From Dryas octopetala (lineage: Eukaryota > Streptophyta > Magnoliopsida > Rosales > Rosaceae), in NCBI GenBank assembly GCA_963921425.1, contig OY992832.1, forward strand, positions 26,067,489 through 26,131,488: a stretch of 64,000 nucleotides of DNA. The letters run 5' to 3'. The notes under the pieces were generated by a model. It had not been told where the DNA came from, searched no databases, and was given only the letters and a program-made list of their open reading frames with translations. A program made the position numbers and the translations under genes. Below, piece after piece: positions 1 through 10,559 of this stretch (positions are counted from its first letter, which is position 1; every line of letters starts with the position of its first letter).

Positions 1-2574
1 AATCCCCCAGTTTTTAAAACCATTTCTCAGTGAAATAATAAAATATGAAGTTGAAAATCAAACTTTGAAATCCAAGTTCTCAAACTGAAATCGATATTGT
101 CAATTTATAAATAAATAACTTGAGCTGAAAACTTTCTTTTCAAACATTCTCAATATATTGAAATTCAATAAAACTGTTCAACTGAAACCGTCTTACTTAA
201 AACCTTTTTGCTGCCATAAACTCATCACTTAAAATACTTAACAGTTAAAAACACACACCAGTCAGATACCCATAGAATCTGTCATACATGCGCAGAGCCG
301 AGGATCTGTCATACGCATGCAGAGCCATAAATAATCTGTCATACATGCGCAGAGCCGAGAATCTGTCATACGCATGCAGAGCCACAAATAATCTGTCATA
401 CATGCGCAGAGCCGAGAATCTGTCATACGCATGCAGAGCCACAAATTCTGTCTTACGTGCACGCAGAGCGGCCCCCAAAGGGCGAAGCATCCCGACACAC
501 GGCCCAAAGCCTATATGTGCATCGTGATGGGTCCCAAAGACCTTTTAAATCTGAAACCTGGAGGGTACTGTAAAGGTGGTTTGAAAACCATTTTTTTATA
601 TCTCAATGCCACGCAAAATAATTTCTTAAAAAATGAAAAGTCCCAATGAGATTCTCACACCTTTTGCTATCAACTCAAGGCTTTCTCAAAACTTTGAAAT
701 CGATTTCCTTTCAATAAATTATTGTATAAATCACTTTTGAAATCGTACATCTCTATCGACTCTTAAAACCACATTTATTCGTCAATCTCGTATGAAAAAT
801 CATTTAATAAAACTTAAAGTAAGAACATTAGTCAAACTAACGGAAATGTAAACTTTGGAAATCATAATCACTTATAACAAATTCAACCCCAAAATATTTT
901 ACTCAATCCATACTCAAATAAAACTCGGGATAAGCAAATAAATTCAACCATAAAATAAACAAAATGTTTTTAAAACAAAAGTCCACTCACAGTGAGGAAA
1001 TCTAACTTCGATCCTCCTCCGGATCGTCACGAGCCCCGGTCGTCTCACCTATAAAATAAACAAATAAAAATACTATTAGTCCCGCCACAAAGACATCAAA
1101 GTGGGTGCTAAACCTAATGTCTCACTCGATTCTCGTTCAATGACCACGAATTTTAACATGCCCAAATTAAAATCCGTAAACGCCTCCTCATATCCCAAAA
1201 GCTTCGCGGCTCAACCCAACGTCACATACACTTCTAGAATCAAACCGGAAATTAAGAGGACTAGCATAAGACTTATATCGGTCGAAAGCTCATCTTAGAG
1301 AAATTTCGACAACAACAAAGTCTCACTTTTTGCGCCCCAAACAAATTTCGACTTCTCCAACCACACTCGACGCAGCCATGATTAAACCCACTCAACAATC
1401 GCCTTAAAAATAAATTTACAACCACGAAATGACAACGGGTTTTCGAAATCACAGCGGGTGCCACCCAAAGTGGCTGCCCCAAATCCAAATTTTAACTAAA
1501 ATACCAAATTCATCAAATCTACTCCAACCTTCAATTCTAAACAATAATTGGGGTTCCTAGGGATGAAATTTATCCAAAACCAACACCAATTAACAACCCC
1601 CAATTCAGAACTCAAAGAAATTCGAAATGCCCCTATAATCCAAAAATTTAAGTTCCCAAATTTAAAGTCTTGAACCACAAAACCAGAAGAAATTGAAAGC
1701 CCAGAGGAAAAGGAAGAAGACCCACTTACAAGGGAGGTGATTGGCGCCGGAGTTCAACCCAAAATTTGGCGAAACAGAGGGGAGCCAATTGCTGGGTTTT
1801 TTGTGCGCACGGGCTGGGCTAGCTGGAGGCGGAGCTGGCGAGCTAGCAGGCGTTGGGGAGGCACGCCGGTGACCTCAGGTGGCTGAAGATGGCTGGGCGA
1901 AGAGATGGGCGGCGGCTGAGTGATGGACGTTGGCTGATGTGCAGGGCTTGGTGGCGCACAGAGAAAGTGAAAAGAGAGAGAACACGGGGAGAGAGAGAGA
2001 GTAGGCTCGGGGGGTGGTGGTCGGCGCCTGGGGGGCGTTTGCCGGAGCCAGGGGCTGGCCGGTGATGGTGAGTGGGGGTGGCTGGGTGGTGCGCGCAGGG
2101 GAGAGGGTGCGGAGGAGAGGGAAAACCGAGAGAGAGAGTGCGGGGAGAGAGAATAAATAGAGGGAGAGAGAAAGTTCTAGAGAGAGAGAGAAAGTTGTGG
2201 AAAAATCTAGAGAGAGAGAGAGGAAATCTGATTTTTAAAACTCACTTTTATAAATTTACAACATTGCCCCCCACTTTAAACGCCTATATATTTCAAACCG
2301 TAACTCGGATTGGCGCGTGCCGCGTGTCTATGAAATCGTGAGATCGAAACCTATCTACCGGACCCAAAGTCAAAATCGAAAACCCATTCATTTTAAAAGT
2401 CAACTTTTGGTCATGCTTAAATTAAAACAAAAATAAATAAATCAAAACTCTTTTTATTTTCCAAATAAATCTCAAAATCTTTAAAATACAATCCAACATC
2501 TTTTATAAACCTCTTAAAAACATAGTTAAATAAAAATTTAAATTTCTAGTGAAAATTTGGGTCGGGTTGTTACA
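1..2574. mobile_element. LTR-like unit, family A copy 1 (left end outside window)
   Basis: This matches 11575-13859 (family A copy 2) along its whole length, starting with the same CCCCCAGTTTTTAA stretch and ending in GGGTCGGGTTGTTACA. By comparison with copy 2 roughly the first 520 bases lie outside the window. It contains a minisatellite (277-447), a GA-rich tract (about 1960-2230) and a core block (about 2281-2375) shared with all related units here. No retroviral protein domain is visible. Complete copies run TG..CA with 5-bp target duplications, which is how solo LTRs look. I infer a long-LTR Ty3/gypsy family, but no linked gypsy pol is present to prove it. Confidence 0.75.
277..447. repeat. 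Minisatellite, alternating 27/30-bp units (3 x 57 bp)
   Basis: ATCTGTCATAC recurs at 277, 304, 334, 361, 391 and 418. The spacing alternates 27, 30, 27, 30, 27, so the higher-order unit is 57 bp. The two half-units differ (CATGCGCAGAGCCGAG versus GCATGCAGAGCCACAAAT). The same site in family A copy 2 (11851-11907) and copy 3 (about 27115-27200, inverted) carries about one 57-bp unit. Short open frames across it are a by-product of the period being divisible by three. Confidence 0.9.
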
Positions 2575-3692
2575 CCAAGGACTTCTCGGCGAAACTAAGT
2601 AGAAACCTTCTAAATCTTCATAACTTCATGGGTCTGGGCTCGGTTACTAGGCTTATATCTAACCTTGGGCCCGACAATGTGAGTTAGGCCCAAAACCAAT
2701 TTGTGGTGTAAATAATATTAAATTTTATTTTTATAATTTTTATCATGCTAATACTGTAGTTCGGTTCTATTCTAATTTTGGTACTTTTTTTTATAATTAA
2801 AATATGTATACAAACTGTAGGACATGACTGAAACATATTGACTTCAAATAACAGCATCATTGATCTTAAGCCAATACAATGAAATCAGAGAAGAGATCAT
2901 TAAAAGAGCATCACAAAGAATTTTTTAGGCATGAGAGACATCTTGTAACTTTCATCTCAAACATAAATACAAGACATATATATATACATATATATATATC
3001 TTTAGGCAAGTTATGTAGGAATGAGCTAGAATTTGTCAAGTATAAATGTTTACGATATTTTTGTTTGAATTATTTCAATAATTCTTATAACACTTTTGCA
3101 TAGTTTTTTTACTCCTTTGAATTGTTAAAATAAAATCATGTCTTGACCAGTTAGTGAAGCTTTTATTTATTTACTTATTTATTATGTTATGCAAGTTGTT
3201 GGTCCATATATGTTTTGAATTAAAGGACCCCTTATTTCAACTAATTAAACAATTGATACATTATGGATGCCACTCATCCTTTGAATGATCTGAACTGTTT
3301 ATTTTTTAAGTTTCCATATGGGGATCTTTCATGCAAAAAATTTGTCAAATCAAAAACCATTTTGACATATACTTCGGATTAAATAAATAAACGAGCGCTT
3401 GGTAATATTATTAAGCACTCGACTAGTGAATTTTTATAACAGCTGAGCGCTTTGTCCAGTGCTCGACGCTGCTTCCACCACTAGTTGAAGGGTACATATG
3501 CGACGGGTTCACCCATTCCTACAAAAAGAGATTATTTTATTCATATAGAAATTATATATAGGGCTTAAATGGAGTAAGGTCATGCGGGAACCGGCCGGTC
3601 AACGCGTGGGTCGCGTGTGTCTGCAAATGGATGATTTGGCTGGAAACGAGCAGAGGGATCCTAGTCAAGCACAGGTGAGAAATGACAGGTCA
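2575..3692. other. No gene seen; AT-rich spacer between two LTR-like units
   Basis: AT-rich sequence with a short TA microsatellite near 2975-3000 and no coding signal. The first bases (CCAAG) should be the right-hand target duplication of family A copy 1, but its partner is outside the window. A repeat related to the TIR element at 57866-60713 sits at 3393-3512. From about 3540 the sequence looks like the left part of an LTR that resumes at 6426 beyond the inserted family B unit. Confidence 0.6.
3393..3512 (+). repeat. Diverged copy of the 272-bp repeat found at 57901 and 60390
   Basis: It shares GAGCGCTTGGTA, GTGAATTTTTATAACAG, GCTTCC and GGGTACAT..CGACGG in the same order as 57915-58015. 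It is clearly diverged and somewhat rearranged, which suggests an older member of the same dispersed family. Confidence 0.55.
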
Positions 3693-6425
3693 TGAAACGC
3701 CCCGAACCTCGGGCCCATGAAAATACTGAACATCAAACTGTTAAATCTATTTTCTCTTACCTTGAGCCATGCACAACAACATAAGTAAATATAATTCTGT
3801 CAAAAACATTTTAAACAGACCACTGAGTAAAACCAATAAATAAATCTTTCTGGGTCCCACCGCCTCGTCTCCCCCTCCACTGCTTCCTCAGTCTGCTTAA
3901 CCTGCAAAACACAAATCCTACACCACATCCATGGTGTACCGGGTTATACAACAAACCCGATAAGCTCACTAGAGTTCGTATGTGTGAAATGACATAATAA
4001 TAATTGTCCTCAATGATTTTCTCAATCCCCAAACTCAAAAATAATCCACAAAATATCCATAATTACTTAATTTACAAAACATTCCACCACCAATCATCCA
4101 AACATCAAGATAATCAAAAACTCCTCGTATGCACATCAAATCTCATTAATAATAATAAAACATTTTAGCAAATCAATTGCCTAATCTTTAACTATTAACC
4201 TCAACATCAACCTCAAACATTCACATCCTAATTAATAACCTCACGACATAATCACCCTCGCTTCCCTTCTCAAGCTTCAAGCCTAACCTTTACCAAGTTC
4301 TAACCAGCCCAAGTCCTAACGAACAAATGCACACAAGAAATCCAGCAACAATTAAACTAACTAATTTCACTCACGTCGCTTTTGAAATCCTCTAGCTTTC
4401 AAACTACCTTCAAAATCTCTTCCTTCAGATCCATTTTTCAATCCCCTCAAAATTTGTAAATCGACCTCAGAAGAACAATTTATACTCCACAACCAAAACC
4501 TCACTCCACAAACTGTAAATCGCTCGCCACTTCCCGTGCAGAGCGGATCGATGCACGGGCAGGCAGGTATGCTCGCCACTTCTCGTGCAGAGCGAATCTA
4601 TACACGAGCAGGCAGGAATGCTCGCCACTTCTCGTGCAGAGCGAATCAATGCACGAGCAGGCAGGATGCTCGCCACTTCTCGTGCAGAGCGAATCTATAC
4701 ACGAGCAGGCAGGATTTCTCACAAAACCTCAATCACAACATTCTCAGAACCATCTTATAGCCATCCTTGTATCACAATGTATAAATGCCTCATGTATTTC
4801 TCCTCAGATTCATCTCTACATATGCATCATCATCAACACTTGTTGTTAGACAATTTATTCTTTAAACATTTACTCTCAGTTTACTCCGAGCTATGCCAAA
4901 TCCAAGAATCCCTTCCGAAATTGATTCTTACTCATGACCTTTCACTTGTTTGTTACTCAAATCATACCAAATGTTTCATCAAACGTAACTTGATTATTCT
5001 GTAAGATAATTACCTAATCATTTTCATTAATCCTCGACAATAAGTATTTCTTCCCTAATCCAGCAATTATTCTCGGGCAACCCTATAATTCCTAAATAAC
5101 TCCCTAGCCTCAAATCCTCATCAATTCATTCTCCTAACTCAAATCCTACACCTAGTCTTCTCTAACGTAAAGCAGCAAATCCATAAAACAGACAATTAAA
5201 CAATGGTACTCAACAATATAAGCAGATAAGTTTCACTCACAATTTAACTACGTAAAAGACCGAAATACCCTTCACGGTGCCATTGCTCGGATACCAAATC
5301 CGGCAGCATAACGGCATCGGGAATGGGATTTCCCGAGCCCATGTACCTGTTAAGACCAGACAACCAATATTTAAATATTCAGGGTTCACAATTTGGCCGT
5401 TCAACAGCCGAAATAGGCGGTAACCACCACGCACGGTGGCTGCCCAGCCCCTAACAACACACAAACACTCACCAATACGCAAACAAACCCTAGAATTGGC
5501 CTCTAGATGTCCTGGGGAGGCTGATTGACAAGGAAAATCACCCGACCCGCCGCCACAAGTGGCGGAGCCGACGGTGGCAGCGGCGGCACAAACTTAAAAA
5601 TGCCCAAATTCAACTCCAAACAATCCTAATCATATAATAGAACCTTTAATTTCACAAAAACAACACGAATTTGAGTCCAATTCCAAGATATTTGAAAATA
5701 ACATAAACCCTAAAATCGAATTTCTAAAATCACAAAATTGAACATCGACACCTTAGGGGAAAGATTACCCGTACCTAGAGGATCGATTTTGTCAACTGGA
5801 TCGATGGCCAAATTTCGCCGGAAATGGCCGAAACTGGCCGGAGAAGACGATCGGACAACCATCTTCGATCCGCCGCCGTTTGAGGTCATCGGAGCATGGG
5901 GTAACCACTGGGAGACTCGCCATGGCCTGGGGAAGAGAACCCAGGTGGTCCGGCGCCGCAACTCCGTCGGAAAACGCAGATCGCCGGCGGGGTGGCTCGG
6001 CCCCGTTTCACGTCGTTTCTCCGTCATGGGTGATCGGCTGGAAAAACGGAGACCACCGGGAGAGAGAGGGGAGGGAGGCGATGGCGGCAGGCCAAAACCC
6101 GAGCCCAGCCGCCGTCGGACGCGCCGTCACGCGCCGGTGACAGGCGCGGCGAGGGTGAGGGGCGAGAGAGACAGGCACGGGGAGAGAGGAGAGAGAGAGT
6201 GAGTCCATGAAAAAAAATCTGACTTTTTGGGTTTTTAAAACCCCCTTTCATAAAAATTACAAGTTTGCCACTCGCTTCAAAAGCCCGTATCTTTCAAACC
6301 GTAGCTCCGATTGACGCGTGCCGCGCGTCTACGAACTCGTGGACTCGAGACCTTTCCAACGTGCCCAAAGTCAAAGACGAAAGTCCATTATTTTTAAAAG
6401 TCAAACTTTGGGTCGGGTCGTTACA
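3693..6425. mobile_element. LTR-like unit, family B copy 1 (2.7 kb)
   Basis: A complete unit flanked by the 5-bp target duplication GGTCA (3688-3692 and 6426-6430). It starts TGAAACGCCCCGAACC and ends GGGTCGGGTCGTTACA. The left end matches the unit at 30510; the right end and body match, inverted, the partial unit at 58173-60389. It holds a 49-bp minisatellite (4522-4714), a GC-rich zone with GA tracts (about 5800-6200) and the shared core block (about 6284-6375). No pol or gag domain is visible, so it reads as a solo LTR of a long-LTR gypsy-type element. That class is an inference from structure. Confidence 0.8.
4522..4714. repeat. Minisatellite, 4 x 48-49 bp, inside family B unit
   Basis: GCTCGCCACTT starts units at 4522, 4571, 4620 and 4668. 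Each unit carries CGTGCAGAGCG and CACGAGCAGGCAGG. Measured from the TGTAACGACCC end, the array sits about 1.7 kb in, the same place as the 51-bp array at 59850-60386, so both arose at one ancestral site. The unit sequences now differ strongly. Confidence 0.9.
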
Positions 6426-7630
6426 GGTCATGTCACATTGAATCGAAGGCCATGCGCTGACACATTCTTGTTCGTCCGATCCGGCGTGATCGACGCCCCA
6501 GATTGCGCCACGTCAACGATTTTAGTTTCCTATTTTTTAAAATTCTCCCAAATTTAAATAATTCACCAAAAATACATCCGAGCTCCGAAAAATCCTATGA
6601 AATCATGAGACTGAGCACTATTTATCTAAGGCCTCAAAAAATTATTTTGACATTCAGAATTTTTATGAAAAATCCAACTTCCGAAAAATAAATTCTGGAA
6701 AATCAAATAATAGCCTAGACTAGATTATCCAACATCAGAAATTCATAAATCCTTCATTCAAACTCCGATTTCAGCGAATCAAATGTGGTTATTCTTAGAA
6801 AACTGAGTTCTACGCTACCAAGGTCTATCCTTAGTCACTTGGAGTTCAGAAAAATTAGTCAACACCAAGGAATAAAACTAATTCCTATTTAAAATAAGTC
6901 GAGAAATAAAATAACATGGTAGTAAAAAGTACGGAAAAATTAGGGTTACGATAGTAGGATGATTCTGGGAATTATTTGGAGTCCTTAGCTATTTTTTCTC
7001 AATTTTCAAAGTTTGGAAAAATTTAGAAATTAAATAATTGGAGATGTTGATGTGGCACGATCTGGAGCGCGAACGTAGGGAGACCACATATGCCGCGTCA
7101 CACTGGGTCCGCTGGGATTTAATCTCATCTATTCCGACTCATTAAAGATTTTTGAATTTGGGCGATTGGTTGAAGATGCAGAAGGAAAAGAAAAAAAACA
7201 AAAGAGGCACCGACCCACTTGTCCAAATTGGGTGACTCACACCCATTTTTTCTCACAATTTGGACCTACCCACGGGTTTCCCGTCAAGTCCGTTCGGAAA
7301 AACTCTAATTTTTGTTAATTTTTAGCACTAAAACTCTCCATTTAATCCTAACCTTTCACTCATCTTATATCTTAACCCTTTATTCTCATTCCCTTGCCTA
7401 TAAATAGAGCCTCATTGTCGTAACCTTGAATTTTTGCTAATTTTTTTTTTACCTTGTTAATTTTCATTAAGTAGTTATTAAAATTTACTCCTTAGATTTG
7501 ACACATTTTCATGAAGGTAAAAAGGGTAAAGTAGGACCATGACAGTATAGTGCTTGGTTTTCTGAGGTCAGCGACATTTAGTTAGTGCAAATCGAAGTTT
7601 AGGAGAAGGAAAATGAATTTTCGAAGTTGG
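6426..7630. other. Degraded LTR-like sequence, no gene
   Basis: About 6530-6720 matches 28200-28390 in inverted orientation and, more weakly, 28800-28960 in direct orientation, so it belongs to a dispersed family. Near 7395 there is a TATA-like CCTATAAATAGAGCC, typical of LTR promoters. Together with about 3540-3692, on the other side of the inserted family B unit, it probably forms one old LTR. No coding sequence is visible. Confidence 0.5.
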
Positions 7631-8495
7631 TGTTGAACTGTAAAAAAATTCAAAAAAATACAAAGGTTGAGGTTGAGATAAGATCCCCATGTACCATGTG
7701 CCACATTAATTTCAAATGAAAACAAGTTGGAAAATGAGATAATGTGGATTTATCTGGAAGCTTAATTATCTCTTATCTGATGAATTTAAATTTAAATGGA
7801 CAGAGTTATCTCATCTCCATCTGATCTCATCACTTGGACCTCTCATGGACTCTATAAATAGAGCAGAAGGGATTCAGAAAAAGGGGAAGAGACTGAAAGG
7901 ATGAAGGAGAAAGTACATAGTGAAGAGAGAATTATTGCAAGACCATTTCTGTTCAAATTCAAGGTAGAGACCGCCATAGGCCCATGGCGGTGTTCTTTCT
8001 TTTAAGATGGGGTTCAAGTCAAAACCCCTCATAAATTACTTTCATCTCAAGATGGGGGTTCTGGTTTGAAGCCTCCATAAATCTATCCTCTCTCAAGAGA
8101 TGAGGGTTCTAGTCTGAACCCCCCATAAATATATTGTTTTCTCTCAAGATGGGGATTCTGATCTGAACTCCCAAAATTAATTTTCCAAGTTGGTGGTTCT
8201 GTACTGAACTCCACAAAGAAAATCACTTCCTCTGCCTTCAATTTTCCAACCGAAAAAAGAAAAAGAAAAATCTCGTATTTCTACATTAATGCATGCAAAA
8301 AAAATATATAAGCAGAAGTCAAGCATGGTCCGTATCTCCTCCATGTGACTTTGCATAATTGGATGTTTGGCTAAGTTATAAAAAAGATTGTGGCAAAAGA
8401 ATCCATTTAAGTCAAAGAGACCAAAGAAGAAATATGTTGTTTGTTTTCTCCATCTTTGACATATAAAAAAGCGCACAACTATTCAAATGAGCTAA
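7631..8495 (+). repeat. 5' LTR of the gypsy-type element
   Basis: It aligns with 21530-22394 from TGTTGAAC to GAGCTAAG. The right boundary is approximate because similarity to the 3' LTR stops about 13 bases before the end of that LTR. It carries several short repeats of the form GATGGGGGTTCTGGT (about 8010-8210) and a TATA box at 7853. Confidence 0.8.
7853..7860 (+). promoter_or_regulatory. TATA box in gypsy-type 5' LTR
   Basis: CTCTATAAATAGAG occurs here and again near 21754 in the 3' LTR. This is the usual position of the LTR promoter between U3 and R. Confidence 0.55.
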
Positions 8496-8699
8496 GGCCA
8501 GATGGAGAAGCCTTAATGTTCAATACATAGAGAAATTAAGTGAACAATCTGTAGTACAAATTTGTTCAAGTAATCTCTTGCCTGAGATAGCATCATTTAT
8601 CTGCGCTCGAGAACTCCAAATGTTTGATGCGTTAGTCTCAAAGGCATGCAACGTTGAAAACAACGCGCCAGAAAACCATAACCCAAGAGGTGTACTCAA

Positions 8700-8942
8700 T
8701 AATAAAGTAACTACACCTGGGATACCAACCTCAGCGACAACTCTCTCTTCTCAGCACTCACATTCTTCACATGGGATAATGCCTTCCTCTGTTACTTAGC
8801 TTATCAAGTCTATTATCTTGTATTTCAAATACTGCTCGTTATCTTGTATTTCAAACACTTGTAAAACTCCTATTTATAAATACAATCTCACGACCTCAGA
8901 TTGATTAAGGCTTTCAATCACAAAGTTAGTAAATTTCTATTA
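8700..8942 (+). repeat. 5' LTR of the copia element
   Basis: The LTR starts TAATA and ends TATTA, an inverted pair, instead of the usual TG..CA. The boundaries are fixed by the target duplication on the left and the primer site on the right. A TATA-like TTTATAAATAC lies near 8873. Confidence 0.92.
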
Positions 8943-8954
8943 TGGTATCAGAGC
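8943..8954 (+). other. Primer-binding site for initiator tRNA-Met
   Basis: TGGTATCAGAGC directly follows the LTR with no spacer. It is the standard plant copia primer site, complementary to the 3' end of initiator tRNA-Met. Confidence 0.93.
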
Positions 8955-9046
8955 TCTTCTTAGTCTAACAACAAAAGATCTGATTCCTTCCATCTTTCAT
9001 TATTTTATTTTTTTTCTTCCTACCTTTGATCTCTTCTCTTTTCATC

Positions 9047-10057
9047 ATGGCCGAACCTGTTAACCCTAATCCCAATCTCGTCCCAACCGCAACTGGAGAC
9101 TCTTCTTCTCCTGCTGCCCCTACCTTCACTAATGTTGGGGTTGCTAGCATGCTGACCATTAAGCTGGATCGTAGCAACTACCCTCTCTGGCTCGCACAAT
9201 TTATCCCTCTCCTGCGAAGCCGCCGTCTTATGAGTTATGTTGATGGATCTAACTCTGCACCCGCCGCCTTTCTGAAAGACTCCGCACGAAACAACACTAA
9301 CACCGTCAATCCAGTTTTTGAAGCTTGGCTCCCCAATGATCAATATGTGTTGTCTGTTATTAATAGCTCTCTTACTCCATCCATTCTTGCCACAGTGGCC
9401 CGTAGCACCTCTGCCCGTGCAACATGGCTCTCCTTGGAACAACGCTTTGCCTCACAAACTCACTACTGTACCATTCAGCCTCGTACCGAGCTTAAGCACA
9501 CTTACTGTGGGGATTCCACTATTTTCGATTTCTTGGACATAATTAACAATCTTGCAGACCACCTTGCTCTCGCAGGCAGCCTCATTCTTGATGAAGACCT
9601 TAATGCCATCATTATGCAGAATGTGGGAAATCTCTATGAAAATACAGTTGCGTCTACTCAAGCCAGGGAGACACCAATTACTTATGATGGCCTTCAAGCT
9701 CTCTTGCTCAGTGCCGAACGTCGCCTGCAGCAGGTCCAACTACCTGGACTCGATATTGGTGCAATGGCTATGGCTGCCTATCGCAATCATGGTGGTGGCA
9801 GGGGCCCTACCCGTGGTCGCACTAACGGCCGTCGACGAGAACGATCTTTCTTTTCCAATAGGCATCATCCAAATGGCCATTCTTCCATTGGCTAGTCCAA
9901 TACTACTCAGCCCAATCGTGGCATTCCTCTTCACAGTAATGGGAATGGAGTGCTCGGATTAGCTCCTTCCGCCGGTACTATCTCCTCCAATGGTGGTAAT
10001 TCTACCCGTCCACAATGCCAAATCTGTGGAAGAGTTGGCCATGTTGCTCTTAAATGC
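9047..10057 (+). pseudogene. Copia gag region with zinc knuckle (fossil)
   Basis: The start MAEPVNPNPN at 9047 lies about 100 bases after the primer site. The segment LTIKLDRSNYPLWLAQFIPL and the following TWLSLEQRF are typical of plant copia Gag (UBN2-type). A CCHC knuckle (CQICGRVGHVALKC) is readable at about 10016-10057. Gag would form the virus-like particle in the cytoplasm. The region is broken. Confidence 0.88.
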
Positions 10058-10559
10058 TTTTATCAAATGAACTCATCTTATAAAGGACGAGTTCACACTG
10101 CCCGTCTCACTGCTTTGGCAGCCATCGCCAATAACTTCATCGTACTTTCAATTGGATCACTGACACGGAGGCCAACTCTCATGTCACACCGGACTTGAGT
10201 AATCTCAACAATCCAAGAGAGTATCGTGGAACTGACTCACTTGGCGGGGTTCTTTGTGGAACAGGTTTGGTTATTCAAAATATTGGTAATCAAACCCTTA
10301 CCACACCATTGTCTTCCTTTCAATTACATAATCTTCTTCACTGCCCTTAAGCTTTTGCTAATCTTCTTTCTGTTCACAAATTTTCTAATGAAAATAAGTG
10401 CTATTTTACATTTTTCCCCGACTCTTTTCGTATACAGGATTTGGCGATGGGGAGGATTCTTTTCCAAGGACGGAGTGAGAATGGTCTCTACCCTATTTCC
10501 CTTCCTTATGGTTCAAATGGTCTAGCTAGTCATGTCGCTTGTGTTGGTGTTCGGGTTCG

